Part shown: positions 8,712 to 17,929 of the stretch, piece after piece
Numbering within the stretch: the stretch's first letter is position 1
Layout of the letters: every line of letters begins with the position of its first letter
Source: Sediminihabitans luteus
GTDB taxonomy: Bacteria > Actinomycetota > Actinomycetes > Actinomycetales > Cellulomonadaceae
Direction of reading: 5' to 3'
DNA: 64,000 nt
Assembly (NCBI RefSeq): GCF_002797595.1
Contig: NZ_PGFE01000003.1
Coordinates: 337,925 to 401,924 of the forward strand
Translations under genes and position numbers: made by a program
The notes under the pieces: generated by a model
The model's database searches: none
What the model was told of the DNA's origin: nothing
The model's input: the letters and a program-made list of their open reading frames with translations, nothing else

Positions 8712-9599
8712 ATGTCTCGACCCGACCGCCGCCGGCACCGCATCCAGAACGAGAGCCAGAGCCAGGACCAGCGACGCGCACGCAGGACACCGCGACCCGT
8801 GGTCGCCGTCGCGGCGCTCCTGCTCGTCGCGACCGCTGCGTGCGGCACGGACGCGAGCCCGCCCTCGAGCGCATCCCCGCCCCCGAGCTCGACGAGCTCC
8901 ACCACGAGCACCTCGCCCAGCACGGCACCCGAGGCGAGCCAGACCTCGGGCGCCGGTGCGACGGGCGCCGACGCGGGCTGCGCGCCCGGCGGCGACGGGA
9001 CTCCTGCGGGGGCGGGCGCAGCCCCCGTGGTCGACGTCGACGGCGACGGCGCGCCCGACACCGCGTGGATCACCCCGGGTGCGGACCGCCGCATCGGCGT
9101 CACGACCGCGTCCGGCGCGACGTTCTCGGCACCGATCCGCACCGCGAGCCCCGTGCCCGCGAGCGCCGTCGTGAACGTGGTCGCGACCGCGGGCGGCAGC
9201 GCGGGCATGTCGAGCGCCCCGATCGTGCTCGTCGACGTCGGGCGGGAGACGCTGCTGTTCTCGCTCGCCGCGTGCGCGGTCACGCCGACGGTCGACGACC
9301 GGGGCGACCAGTACCGGTTCGACCTCGGCTTCGCGGGCCACGGGACGGGCGTGGGGTGCACCGAGCAGGACGGCGCGCTGCACCTCGCCGGCCTGCTCGC
9401 GACGTCCGAGGGGGACGGCTACGCCGTGACCCGGACCATGATCGACCTCTCGGCGGACGCGACCCACGCCACGAACGGGGCGAGCGACACGGTCGCGACG
9501 GACGCCGCGTCGTCCGACCCCGTGGTCACCACCGCCCAGGAGACGAGCTGCGGCGACCTCGTGGCGGGCACCGACGGACCGGTCGAGCCGCGGTCCTGA
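8712..9599 (+). CDS. Secreted lipoprotein of unknown function with FG-GAP-like repeat
   Basis: After an Arg-rich start there is a hydrophobic segment ending in VATAAC, an acceptable lipobox, so the protein is probably a lipoprotein. A long Ser/Thr/Pro linker follows (about residues 45-75). The folded part begins with VVDVDGDGAPDTAWITPG, which looks like the Asp-rich calcium loop of an FG-GAP/VCBS repeat, but only one such loop is visible. Four Cys residues in the remainder could form disulfides. ATG 8712 is preferred over GTG 8703 because a CACCGT box lies 7 nt before it. No function is assigned. Confidence 0.6.
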   Translation: MSRPDRRRHRIQNESQSQDQRRARRTPRPVVAVAALLLVATAACGTDASPPSSASPPPSSTSSTTSTSPSTAPEASQTSGAGATGADAGCAPGGDGTPAGAGAAPVVDVDGDGAPDTAWITPGADRRIGVTTASGATFSAPIRTASPVPASAVVNVVATAGGSAGMSSAPIVLVDVGRETLLFSLAACAVTPTVDDRGDQYRFDLGFAGHGTGVGCTEQDGALHLAGLLATSEGDGYAVTRTMIDLSADATHATNGASDTVATDAASSDPVVTTAQETSCGDLVAGTDGPVEPRS

Positions 9600-9698
9600 G
9601 CCGACCCCGGGTATCGTTGCCCGACCCTGCCGTCGTCGTGCGTCACGCGCGTCGCCGGACCGACCGTCCCCCGGACGGCCCGAGCCCTGGAGACCCCC

Positions 9699-10310
9699 GT
9701 GATCCGACGCCTCGTCGCCCGCACCTACTGGCGGGTCAGCCGGTGGACCCTCGTCCACGAGGCCGAGCCCGTGACGGGCCCGCGCCTGCTGATCGGCGCC
9801 CCGCACACGTCGAACTGGGACTTCTGGTTCATGCTCGCGATCGGCTGGGAGGCGGGCCTGAAGTTCCGCTGGCTCGGCAAGCACACCCTGTTCACCGGGT
9901 GGCGCGGGCCGATCATGCGCGCGCTCGGCGGGATCCCCGTCGACCGCCGCGACCCGTCGAGCGTGGTCGCGGACGTGCTCGAGCGCGTGCGCTCGGGCGA
10001 GGTGTTCTCGCTCGTGGTGACCCCGGAGGGGACGCGGGGCGCGGGCTCGCACTGGAAGTCGGGCTTCTACCGGGTCGCGCGCGAGGCGGGGCTGCCCGTG
10101 ACGCTCGGGTTCGTGGACCGCACGACCATGACGACCGGACTGGGCGTGACGCTCGACCTCACGGGCGACGTCGCGGCCGACATGGACGCGGTCCGCGCGT
10201 TCTACGCCGACAAGTCGGGGTTCCACCCTGCGCTGCGCACCGAGCCGCGGCTGCGCGACGAGACCGGCGAGCAGGCCACGGGCGACCCGACGGCGGGCCC
10301 GACCACCTGA
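9699..10310 (+). CDS. PlsC-like 1-acyl-glycerol-phosphate acyltransferase family protein
   Basis: The 203-residue protein has the acyltransferase motifs in order: HTSNWD (H-x4-D catalytic dyad, residues about 36-41), GGIPVDRR (motif II), and VTPEGTRG (motif III, PEGTR). It is short and lacks membrane helices beyond the N-terminal amphipathic region, like the PlsC-domain proteins that re-acylate lysophospholipids or other lipids at the inner membrane face. GTG 9699 has a modest GGAG upstream. Nothing in the neighbourhood fixes the acyl acceptor. Confidence 0.82.
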   Translation: MIRRLVARTYWRVSRWTLVHEAEPVTGPRLLIGAPHTSNWDFWFMLAIGWEAGLKFRWLGKHTLFTGWRGPIMRALGGIPVDRRDPSSVVADVLERVRSGEVFSLVVTPEGTRGAGSHWKSGFYRVAREAGLPVTLGFVDRTTMTTGLGVTLDLTGDVAADMDAVRAFYADKSGFHPALRTEPRLRDETGEQATGDPTAGPTT

Positions 10311-10319
10311 GTCCCTGCG

Positions 10320-10880
10320 CTACGGCGCCCGCAGGTGCTTCTGCAGGATCGCGGTGTCGAGCACCTCGCCGCGCTTGACCCCGACGCCCGTGAGCACGCC
10401 GACCGCCTCGAAGCCGAGGCTCTCGTGCAGGCGACGCGACGCCGGCGACGCCCCGGAGCTGATCACGGCGACGGCCTCGCGCGCCCCGGCCGCGGCCGCG
10501 CTGTCGAGGACTGGCTCGAGCAGGCGGCGTCCGAGGCCGTGCCCAGCGACGTCGGCCGCGACGTAGATGCTCGTCTCGACCGTGAACCGGTAGGCGGGGC
10601 GGGGCCGCCACCACCCGACGTACGCGTACCCGACCACGACGTCGTCGGCGTCGACGGCGACGAGGAACGGCCAGCCCTGCGCGAGCGTCGAGGCGTGCCG
10701 CTCGCGCCAGAACTCGATGCCGGGCGCGACCTCCTCGAACGTCGCGGTGCTCTCGGCGACGTAGTGCGCGTAGACCGCGGCGACTCCGGGCAGGTCGTCA
10801 CCGGTCGCAGGGCGGACGACGTAGCCGTCGTCGGTCTGCAGGGCGGGGTCGTGGGTGTGCGGGGTGTCGTCCGTGTCCAC
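10320..10880 (-). CDS. GNAT acetyltransferase, phosphinothricin-type (PAT/MddA)
   Basis: The 186-residue protein matches the PAT branch of GNAT enzymes: the opening RPATGDDLPGVAAVYAHYV, the substrate-loop STATFEE, the tryptophan pair VGWWRPRPAY, the CoA loop AGHGLGRRLL (about residues 104-113) and the end GVGVKRGEVLDTAILQK. PAT/YncA enzymes acetylate phosphinothricin, methionine sulfoximine or methionine analogues. GTG 10880 is chosen because CAGGAT lies 6 nt upstream and no ribosome-binding site supports a longer form. It converges on the PlsC-like gene. Confidence 0.85.
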   Translation of the reverse strand: MDTDDTPHTHDPALQTDDGYVVRPATGDDLPGVAAVYAHYVAESTATFEEVAPGIEFWRERHASTLAQGWPFLVAVDADDVVVGYAYVGWWRPRPAYRFTVETSIYVAADVAGHGLGRRLLEPVLDSAAAAGAREAVAVISSGASPASRRLHESLGFEAVGVLTGVGVKRGEVLDTAILQKHLRAP

Positions 10881-10968
10881 GACGCCATCCTGCCAAACAC
10901 GTCCTGCCGAACGCGCCCTGCCGTGCCCGCCGGGCCGAGTCTGCCGTGCAAGGACGCTGCTCGCGGCC

Positions 10969-12024
10969 TCAGACCGCGAGGAGCCGCGCCGGGGTCGTCG
11001 TGAGCATGGTCTCGAACGCATCCTCACCGACGCCGCGCTCGCGCAGCATCGCCGCGAACGGCCCGGTCAGGTACCCGTACCCCCACACGCCGTGCGTGCC
11101 GGGGTTGAGCGAGACCTCCTCGCCCGTGAGGTCCTGCGCGAGCAGCACGCGCTCGCCGTACCCCTCGGCGACGAGGGCCGCGACCCGGTCCGCGCGCGTG
11201 ACGTCGGAGCGGTGGTAGGCGTCCTTGAGCATCGGCCCGTCGGGCAGGTCGGCCGGCAGCGGCTCGACCCGGAAGTCCCACAGCTGCTTGCCGATCGTGT
11301 CGAACGCGACGTGCACGCCCGTGTCGAGCACGCGCCGCACGTAGTCCGTGTCGGGGTGGGTGTCCATGTGCCCGATCACGACGCGCGCCAGGTCGACCCC
11401 CTCGGAGCGCAGCAGCTCGACCTGCTCGAGCGCCATCGTGCCGTGCGTCGTGTGCGTGACGAGCGCAAGACCGGTCTCGGCGTGGGCGCGGGCCGCGGCA
11501 CGAAGACACTTCTCCTCGTGAGCGGTGATCACGTCGAGACCGGTCGCCTGCTCCCCCAGCACTCCGGCACGGACCCCAGTGCCCGCGATGCCCCGAGCAG
11601 CGTCGCGGACGAACCGTGCCGTCATGTCGTCGAGGCTCGCCTCGACCGTCCACACGGGGCTGAACGACTCGAGGTACACGGCGGTTCCCGTGACCACGTG
11701 CACGCCCGCGCGCCGTGAGATCTCCTGCAGCCGGACGACGTTCTCGCCCCGCTCGTCGCGCCCGACCACGCCGTAGGGGCTGAGGTCGACCACCGTGCCG
11801 ACCCCGGCCGCGCGGGCCCCGCGCAGCGCCCCGACGGCACGCTCGACCTGGTCCTCGGCGATCAGCGCGGGGTCGTCCCCGCCTCCGCTGAGCCAGGCAC
11901 CGGGCGTGAGCGAGAGCAGGTGCTCGTGGTGCAGCACCCGCCCGAGGTCGGACGCCGGCACCGGGCCGAGCACGGTCTGCACAGTCCCGGCGACCGAGGC
12001 CGCGTCGTCCGCCTCGATGCTCAC
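10969..12024 (-). CDS. Phosphotriesterase-family (PHP/YhfV-like) amidohydrolase
   Basis: This 351-residue TIM-barrel hydrolase shows the binuclear metal ligands of the family: HHEH near the start (His33, His35), the bridging residue in GVLGEQATG, His in LVTHTTHG, His in VIGHMD and Asp in LLAQDLTGE. The bridging residue is Glu where bacterial phosphotriesterase has a carbamylated Lys; Glu is typical of E. coli PHP (YhfV) and lactonase-like relatives. It overlaps the YhfX-like gene by 4 nt (GTGA). In E. coli php and yhfX also share one operon, so these two probably work on the same unknown substrate. Confidence 0.8.
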   Translation of the reverse strand: MSIEADDAASVAGTVQTVLGPVPASDLGRVLHHEHLLSLTPGAWLSGGGDDPALIAEDQVERAVGALRGARAAGVGTVVDLSPYGVVGRDERGENVVRLQEISRRAGVHVVTGTAVYLESFSPVWTVEASLDDMTARFVRDAARGIAGTGVRAGVLGEQATGLDVITAHEEKCLRAAARAHAETGLALVTHTTHGTMALEQVELLRSEGVDLARVVIGHMDTHPDTDYVRRVLDTGVHVAFDTIGKQLWDFRVEPLPADLPDGPMLKDAYHRSDVTRADRVAALVAEGYGERVLLAQDLTGEEVSLNPGTHGVWGYGYLTGPFAAMLRERGVGEDAFETMLTTTPARLLAV

Positions 12025-13235
12025 GGGCGCCGTCCGACGAACCCGCCGAGCACCGGGGTTCCCTCGGCGGTCCAGACGCCCGCGAGCTGCGGGTTCCCGG
12101 ACGCGACTCCCGTGATCCCGGCCGTGAAGGCCCGGGTCACGAACGCCTGCGACCTGAACCCCAGCACGACGGTGTCGCCCGACGCCGCGGTGCCGCGTGC
12201 CTGGTCGAGCTGGCCGTAGTAGTCGATGGCCTCGCGCGGCGGGAGCGTCGCGTCGAGCCTGGCGAGCCCGTCGGGGTCGCTCCCGACGAGGCCCTGCACC
12301 TGGTACGTGGGGAAGACCGGGTCGACGTAGAGCCCACCTCCGAAGAAGTACGCGCGCCCGCCGTGGTGGTGGCTGACCTCGCTCACGTACACCGCTGCCG
12401 GGACCTCGGGCAGGTCGTCGTCGCCCGTCGTCGTCGCGTGCCACGGAGTGCTGCCGGTCAGGGCGTGCCCAGGCTCGACGTGCGTCACGCCGACCTCGGC
12501 GAGCGCCGCGAGAGTGCGGGTCGACGTCGTCCCGGGTCCGTTGACGACGACATCGGCGCGTCCCGCGCCCTGCAGCCGGGCGACGGCCCTCTCGAGCGTC
12601 GCCAGGTTGTGGGTGCGACGCACCGCGTTGCGCTCACGGTCGAACAGCAGCGCGGGGAAGGTCGTGAGGCCGGCGAACCGCGCGCCGTCGAGCGCGTCGA
12701 GGCGGTCGGCGACCTCGAGCACGTCCTCGGCCGCGAACCCGCCCTCGTGCCCCGCGTAGAACTCGTCGCCGCCCGCGTGGACGCGCGCGACGAGCCGCTG
12801 CTCGAGCCCGAGCCGGGCCGCGGCGGCGGCGGCCTCGCGGGCCTTGTGCTCGCTGAACACCGTCCACTCGCGCGGGGTCATCGCGGCGGCCTCGTCGGCC
12901 TCGCCGCGCGGCACCTGGACGAGGTGGCCCACGTGCCCGAGCGGCATGCCCGCCCGGAACGTCGCGCGGGCGCACGCCATGTCGACCGCGACGCTCGCCC
13001 CGATCCCCGCGTCGCGCACCGTACGCGTGACGTCGGGGTTGCGGCCGAGCTGCTTGAGCATCGCGTACGGCGTGAGCCCGAGGCGCCGCGCCTCGGCGGC
13101 GATGCCGGCGGCGTTGGCGCCGATCGCGTCGAGGTCGTACGCGTAGGTGTTCGCCGGCAACGCGCCCTGCTGGTGCAGGGACACGGCGGCCGCGACGAGC
13201 GCGGGGTTGCGGCGCTCGACGACGTCGAGGAACAC
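12021..13235 (-). CDS. YhfX-family PLP-dependent (alanine racemase-fold) protein
   Basis: The 404-residue protein resembles E. coli YhfX. The presumed PLP lysine is Lys61 in TPYAMLKQLGRNP, at the end of the first strand of the fold-type III barrel; further on are VEPGHALTG and SEVSHHHGGRAYFFGGG, typical of this subfamily. The reaction is undefined, but an amino acid racemase or a related PLP reaction is expected. GTG 13235 follows GGAGG at proper distance. The gene sits between a ROK kinase and the phosphotriesterase-like gene, all in one direction. Confidence 0.78.
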   Translation of the reverse strand: MFLDVVERRNPALVAAAVSLHQQGALPANTYAYDLDAIGANAAGIAAEARRLGLTPYAMLKQLGRNPDVTRTVRDAGIGASVAVDMACARATFRAGMPLGHVGHLVQVPRGEADEAAAMTPREWTVFSEHKAREAAAAAARLGLEQRLVARVHAGGDEFYAGHEGGFAAEDVLEVADRLDALDGARFAGLTTFPALLFDRERNAVRRTHNLATLERAVARLQGAGRADVVVNGPGTTSTRTLAALAEVGVTHVEPGHALTGSTPWHATTTGDDDLPEVPAAVYVSEVSHHHGGRAYFFGGGLYVDPVFPTYQVQGLVGSDPDGLARLDATLPPREAIDYYGQLDQARGTAASGDTVVLGFRSQAFVTRAFTAGITGVASGNPQLAGVWTAEGTPVLGGFVGRRP

Positions 13236-13260
13236 GGGGCCTCCAGCGGGTGCGGTCGAT

Positions 13261-13275
13261 CCGGTCGATGACCGG
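13261..13275. repeat. Small hairpin or palindrome between ROK kinase and YhfX-like genes
   Basis: CCGGTC and GACCGG flank GAT to make a 15-nt symmetric element in the 69-nt gap. It could be an RNA hairpin tuning expression within the operon; nothing else in the gap is recognisable. Confidence 0.35.
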
Positions 13276-13304
13276 GGTGGTCGGGGGGTCGGACGACGGC
13301 CGGC

Positions 13305-14240
13305 TCAGCCCTGCCGTGCGGGCTCGGCGAGGCGGTGGCGGGCGAGCTCGTCGAGCGCGAGCGCGACCGCGCCGTGCAGCGAGGCGTCGCGCACGTGGTG
13401 GGCGAGGCGCACGGCGGGCGGGAACGGCACCCGGCGGCGCACCTCGGCGTCGACCACGGGCAGGATCGTGGGCACGGCGGCCGCCATCCCGCCGCCGATC
13501 GCCACGACCGCGGGGTCGGCGAAGGTCGAGAGGTTCGCGACGGCGGTCGCGAGCACCGCGACCGCGTGCTGCACGAGGGAGCCCACGACCGGGTCGTCGC
13601 TCGCGAAGATCGTCGCGGCGTCGGCCTCGACGCCCACGAGCGCGGAGATGCGGCGCGCCATGGGTCCTCCGCCGACGACGTCCTCGAGGGGCGCGGTGCC
13701 GAGCGGCGTCGTGGCGCTGTCCCCCGGGACGAGGTAGCCGATCTCGCCCGCGGCGCGGTGCGCGCCGCGGACCACGTCACCGCCGACGACGAGCGCGGAC
13801 GACAGGCCCGTGCCGAGGTTCACGTAGATGCCCGGGTCGGCACCGACGAGGCTGCCCGAGCGCGCCTCGGCGAGCGCGGCGGCGTGCACGTCGTTCCAGA
13901 CCGCGATCGGGGGCACGTCGAGCGCCTCGCCGAGCACGGCGCCGAGCGGCACCCGGTCCCATCCGGGCATGGTCGGCACGAGCAGCACGCGGCCGTCCTG
14001 CACGACGCCGGGGCTCACGACGGCGTGCGCCCCGACCTCGAGGTCCACCGCCGCGGCGGCGGCCCGCAGCTCACGGACGACGCGGGCGATGCGTTCGACC
14101 GCCTGCTCGGGGCCGTCCGCGGCGCGCGTGTCGAGGCGGCGGCGTTCGAGCATCTCCCCGGAGGCGTCGACGAGGGCCAGGTCGACCTTGGTGCCCCCGA
14201 TGTCGATCGCGACAGCACCGACCCCTGTATCCCACGTCAT
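13305..14240 (-). CDS. ROK-family sugar kinase
   Basis: The 311-residue protein opens with the ATP phosphate-binding loop DIGGTK (residues 13-18) and has the ROK motifs WNDVHAAALAEAR (catalytic Asp), NLGTGLSSALVVGG and AAGEIGYLV. There is no N-terminal helix-turn-helix, so it is a kinase, not a regulator. The CxCGxxGC zinc motif common in ROK proteins is absent. It probably phosphorylates a hexose or amino sugar. First gene of the operon that continues with the YhfX-like and PTE-like genes; its ATG is directly downstream of a promoter with a symmetric operator-like element shared with the divergent ROK repressor. Confidence 0.8.
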   Translation of the reverse strand: MTWDTGVGAVAIDIGGTKVDLALVDASGEMLERRRLDTRAADGPEQAVERIARVVRELRAAAAAVDLEVGAHAVVSPGVVQDGRVLLVPTMPGWDRVPLGAVLGEALDVPPIAVWNDVHAAALAEARSGSLVGADPGIYVNLGTGLSSALVVGGDVVRGAHRAAGEIGYLVPGDSATTPLGTAPLEDVVGGGPMARRISALVGVEADAATIFASDDPVVGSLVQHAVAVLATAVANLSTFADPAVVAIGGGMAAAVPTILPVVDAEVRRRVPFPPAVRLAHHVRDASLHGAVALALDELARHRLAEPARQG

Positions 14241-14277
14241 AGTTAGGAGTATTTAATAACTCGAGGAGAAATGTCAA
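14241..14277 (-). promoter_or_regulatory. Promoter of the ROK kinase operon with ROK-type operator
   Basis: On the minus strand TTGACA (14277-14272) and TAAATA (14255-14250) are spaced 16 nt apart, in the most AT-rich stretch nearby. On the plus strand 14241-14261 has arms AGTTA and TAACT around an 11-nt centre and begins AGTTAGGA, resembling half of the AT-rich palindromes bound by actinobacterial ROK repressors. It covers the -10 region and ends at the kinase ATG, so binding would block transcription. The repressor is probably the divergent ROK protein. Confidence 0.55.
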
Positions 14278-14301
14278 CCTTCGCCCCCTATGCTTGCGGG
14301 C

Positions 14302-15525
14302 GTGAACACGGGGGACACGACGACGATCAACCTGCCTGCGGCGACACGCGCCCCCGTGGCGGCGGTCGGGCCGACCATGATGCGCACCACGAACCAACGC
14401 GTGATCCTCGACCTGCTCTACGCGCGCGGCGCCTCGACCCGCCCCCAGCTCGCACGCCTCGCCGGGCTCTCGCAGCCCACGATCCTCGCGGCGCTCGCCG
14501 GCCTCGTCGCCGACGGCCTCGTGCGCGAGGCCGGCCGCCCCGAGGCGGGCATCGGCCGCCCCGCACAGCTCTACGAGGCCGACCCCGCCGCGGGCTGCGC
14601 CCTCGGCATCGACGTCGGACGCCGCTGGATCCGTCTCGCGCTGTGCGACCTCGCCGGCACGCAGCTCGCGCGCGCCGACGTCGCGAACCCGGCCACGACG
14701 TCGTCCGACCTCGTCGACGCGATCGCGGGCGCGTCGTCCGCGCTCCTGGCGGAGGCCGGGATCGACGGCCCGCCCACGCACACCGCGATCGCCGCCCCGG
14801 GCGTGTTCGAGAAGTCGCGGCGCGCGGTCAAGTACGCGGACAACGTGCCGGAGTGGCAGCGGCCCGGCCTCGCGGACGCCCTGCGCGAGCACGTCGGCAG
14901 CGCGATCACGATCGAGAACGACGCCAACCTCGCGGCCGTCGCGGAGCACGTCCAGGGCGCCGGCGTCGGTGCCTCGCACCTGGCCTACCTGCACGTGGGA
15001 TCGGGCATCGGCCTCGGGATCGTCGTCGACGGCGAGATCTACCACGGCGCGAGCGGCGCGGCGGGCGAGATCGCCTACCTGCCGATCGGCGTCGACCCCG
15101 ACGACGCGGTCGCCCCCGCGCGCGGCCTGCTCGAGGAGCGGGCCGCGGCCGACTCGGTCGCGCGGTACGCGGTCGCGGCCGGGATGCCCGCCGACGTGAG
15201 CTCGGCCGACGTGTTCGCCGCGGCCCGGGCCGGGGACGGCCGCGCGCTCGTCGCGGTGCGCACCGAGGCGCACCAGCTCGCGTCGGTCGTCGCCGCCATC
15301 AGCGCGTTCCTCGACCCCGAGCTCATCCTCGTGGGCGGCGGCGTCGGGCAGAACCTCGACCTGCTGCAGCCCGCGCTCGAGGAGCGCGTCGCCGCGCTGA
15401 CGCCGCTGCGCACGCCGCTCGCCGCCGCGACGCTCGGCGAGGAGTCGATCCTGCGGGGCGCGCTCGTCACGGGTCTGCGGGCCGCGCGCGAGTCCGCCTA
15501 CACGGGGCGCACCGGCCGCTCCTGA
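14302..15525 (+). CDS. ROK-family transcriptional repressor
   Basis: The 407-residue protein has an N-terminal winged helix (NQRVILDLLYARGASTRPQL, then LAGLSQPTILAALAGLVADG, about residues 32-70) joined to a ROK sugar-binding domain (GIDVGRRWIRLAL, IENDANLAAVAE, GSGIGLGIVVDGEIYHGASG). The phosphate loop reads GIDVGRRW instead of DxGGTK, so it should not be a kinase. It very likely represses the divergent ROK kinase-YhfX-PTE operon and releases it when a sugar binds. GTG 14302 is chosen because TATGCT ends 7 nt before it and overlaps the alternative ATG at 14290. Confidence 0.85.
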   Translation: MNTGDTTTINLPAATRAPVAAVGPTMMRTTNQRVILDLLYARGASTRPQLARLAGLSQPTILAALAGLVADGLVREAGRPEAGIGRPAQLYEADPAAGCALGIDVGRRWIRLALCDLAGTQLARADVANPATTSSDLVDAIAGASSALLAEAGIDGPPTHTAIAAPGVFEKSRRAVKYADNVPEWQRPGLADALREHVGSAITIENDANLAAVAEHVQGAGVGASHLAYLHVGSGIGLGIVVDGEIYHGASGAAGEIAYLPIGVDPDDAVAPARGLLEERAAADSVARYAVAAGMPADVSSADVFAAARAGDGRALVAVRTEAHQLASVVAAISAFLDPELILVGGGVGQNLDLLQPALEERVAALTPLRTPLAAATLGEESILRGALVTGLRAARESAYTGRTGRS

Positions 15526-15544
15526 ACCAGGGCCGGGTCGGCGG

Positions 15545-17068
15545 TCAGTGCCCGGCGCCCAGGTTCCCCGCGAGCCGCTCGTGCCGCGCCGCCGAGTCGG
15601 GGTTCAGCCCCCGGATCGTCACGGTCTTGCCCTTGCTCGCGTACTTGTGCGTGATCGCGTCGAGGGTCGCGACCGTCGAGGCGTCCCACACGTGCGCCTC
15701 GCTCATGTCGATCACGACCTCGTCCGGGTCGCCCGCGTAGTCGAACTGGTAGACGAGGTCGTTGGACGAGGCGAAGAACAGCTCGCCCGTGACCGTGTAC
15801 ACGCGGCGGCCCTGCGGGTCGTCGACCCGACGCACCGACGTGAAGTGCGCGACGCGCTGCACGAACAGCACCGAGGCGACGAGCACCCCGACGACCACCC
15901 CGATCGCGAGGTTGCTGGTCGCGACGGTGACGACGACCGTGACGACCATGACCGCGGTCTCGGACCGCGGCATGCGCCGCAGCGTCGACGGCCGCACCGA
16001 GTGCCAGTCGAACGTGCCGACCGAGACCATGATCATGACCGCGACGAGCGCGGCCATCGGGATCACCGCGACCACGTCACCCAGCCCGACCACGAGGATC
16101 AGCAGGAACACGCCCGCGAGGAACGTCGAGATCCGGGTGCGCGCGCCCGAGACCTTGGTGTTGATCATCGTCTGGCCGATCATCGCGCAGCCGCCCATGC
16201 CGCCGAAGAACCCGGTGATGATGTTCGCCGCACCCTGGCCCCACGCCTCGCGCGTCTTGTTCGAGTGCGTGTCCGTGACGTCGTCGACGAGCTTGGCCGT
16301 CATGAGCGACTCCATGAGCCCGACGAGCGCCATGCCGACCGCGTACGGGCCGATGATCGTGAGCGTCTCGAGCGTGAGCGGCACGTCGGGCAGCAGCAGC
16401 GAGGGCAGCGAGTCGGGCAGGCTGCCCTCGTCGCCGACGGTAGGCACGCTCATCCCGGTCGCCACGACCGCGACCGTGACGAGCACGATCGCGACGAGCG
16501 GCGCGGGCACGACGGTCGTGAGCCGCGGCAGGTAGACGATGATCGCGAGCGCGACCGCGACCATCGGGTACACGAGCCACGGCACGCCGAGCAGCTGCGG
16601 GAGCTGCGCGGTGAAGATGAGGATCGCGAGCGCGTTGACGAACCCGACCATGACCGAGCGCGGGACGAACCGCATGAGCTTGGTGACGCCGAGGAGCGCG
16701 AGCACGATCTGGATGACCCCGCCCAGCAGCACCGTCGCGATCAGGTAGTCGTACCCGTGCTCCTTCATGACCGGCGCGACGACGAGCGCGATCGCACCGG
16801 TCGCGGCCGAGATCATCGCGGGCCTGCCGCCGAGGAACGCGATCGAGACCGCCATCGTGAACGACGCGAACAGCCCGACGCGCGGGTCGACACCCGCGAT
16901 GATCGAGAAGCTGATCGCCTCGGGGATCAGCGCGAGCGCGACCACGAGGCCCGCGAGCACCTCGGTGCGCAGGCGTCGCGGCGAGCGCAGCGCGGCGCGG
17001 ACCGAGCTCGTGGCGTCGGCCTCGGGGACGATGGGGGCCGTGGGCCCGGAGGGCACGGGGGTGGGCAC
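15545..17068 (-). CDS. SulP-family inorganic anion transporter with STAS domain
   Basis: The roughly 507-residue protein has 10-12 hydrophobic segments and the SulP signatures: the N-terminal LVVALALIPEAISFSIIAGV, the central GGMGGCAMIGQTMINTKVSG, and a C-terminal STAS domain (EVVIDMSEAHVWDASTVATL). SulP proteins carry sulfate, bicarbonate or other small anions. It has the short form with STAS at the end and no fused carbonic anhydrase or kinase. GTG 17068 follows no clear ribosome-binding site and GTG 17056 is also possible. The open frame upstream of this point is shadow. Substrate unknown. Confidence 0.85.
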   Translation of the reverse strand: MPTPVPSGPTAPIVPEADATSSVRAALRSPRRLRTEVLAGLVVALALIPEAISFSIIAGVDPRVGLFASFTMAVSIAFLGGRPAMISAATGAIALVVAPVMKEHGYDYLIATVLLGGVIQIVLALLGVTKLMRFVPRSVMVGFVNALAILIFTAQLPQLLGVPWLVYPMVAVALAIIVYLPRLTTVVPAPLVAIVLVTVAVVATGMSVPTVGDEGSLPDSLPSLLLPDVPLTLETLTIIGPYAVGMALVGLMESLMTAKLVDDVTDTHSNKTREAWGQGAANIITGFFGGMGGCAMIGQTMINTKVSGARTRISTFLAGVFLLILVVGLGDVVAVIPMAALVAVMIMVSVGTFDWHSVRPSTLRRMPRSETAVMVVTVVVTVATSNLAIGVVVGVLVASVLFVQRVAHFTSVRRVDDPQGRRVYTVTGELFFASSNDLVYQFDYAGDPDEVVIDMSEAHVWDASTVATLDAITHKYASKGKTVTIRGLNPDSAARHERLAGNLGAGH

Positions 17069-17270
17069 AGGGGGATCCGTTCGGTCGGGCTCTGGGGTGC
17101 GAGGGATGCGAGGGATGCCTCGGTTCGCGGGTGGCGACGCACGCGGCACGGGCCGCGTCCCCGGCCACGAGTGTAACGATCCGGTGCACTTCACCCGCCT
17201 GCGATGGCACGGTCCCGGGGTTCGCGTTCTCATGGACAGCAGGGAGATCCAGACCTTCGAGGGGGTTCCC

Positions 17271-17642
17271 GTGACCCGGACCATCGTGACCGCATCGCTC
17301 GTCGCCGTCCTCGGCGGCGCGCTCGTGGGAACCCTCGCCGCGCTGTGGCAGCCGTGGCTCGCCCTCGCCGCCCTGGTCCTGCTCGCCGCCGCCGCGGTCG
17401 TCCTCGCGGTCCGGCTCGACCGCGTCCTGCGGCACGAGGAGCGGTCGGCGCGGGTCGTCGCGCTGCGCGGCCGGTGGCACGCGGTCACCGCCCGCGCGGA
17501 CGACGCGGACGTCGTCCCGCTCACGACCGACCCGGTGCCGGCGGACGACTCGTCCCCGGCTGCGGCGTCCGCCCGCATCGACCTGCACCCCGCGGCCGCG
17601 CCGCTCGCCGAGCCCTCGCTCGCGATGCGCCGGGGCGCCTGA
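17271..17642 (+). CDS. Small membrane protein of unknown function
   Basis: This 123-residue protein has two closely spaced hydrophobic helices (VTASLVAVLGGALVGTLAAL and a following Ala/Leu/Val-rich segment, about residues 5-45), then an Arg-rich cytoplasmic part and an acidic Pro/Ala-rich tail. I do not recognise a family. GTG 17271 is favoured by GAGGGGG 5 nt upstream; ATG 17232 in the same frame is the alternative and would add 13 residues. It lies divergent to the SulP gene. Confidence 0.5.
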   Translation: MTRTIVTASLVAVLGGALVGTLAALWQPWLALAALVLLAAAAVVLAVRLDRVLRHEERSARVVALRGRWHAVTARADDADVVPLTTDPVPADDSSPAAASARIDLHPAAAPLAEPSLAMRRGA

Positions 17643-17929
17643 GGCCCGACGCCCCTACGGGTTCTCCACACGCTCGCGCGCGCCCCTGCGACACCCCCGC
17701 GACCTGCGCCGTCGCCGCCACGCGGACGTCGCGGCATACCTTGCGGCGTGTCGTGCCGAATCGACCTCTCAACCTGGGCATACGTGGAATTCCGTACGCG
17801 ATAGGCACCATTGAGGACGAGCCGGGCGCGCCGGTACCGTCGCGACGTTCTACCGAGCGTGGCCGTGCGGGGGCCGTGACCCGTCAGGGGGAGGCGTCCG
17901 TGGGCCACGGACACAGAGAGAGAGCCCTC

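Noticed and set aside
13305..14240. ROK kinase considered as a second ROK repressor
   Set aside because: It begins directly with the ATP loop DIGGTK and has no helix-turn-helix, unlike the divergent ROK gene.
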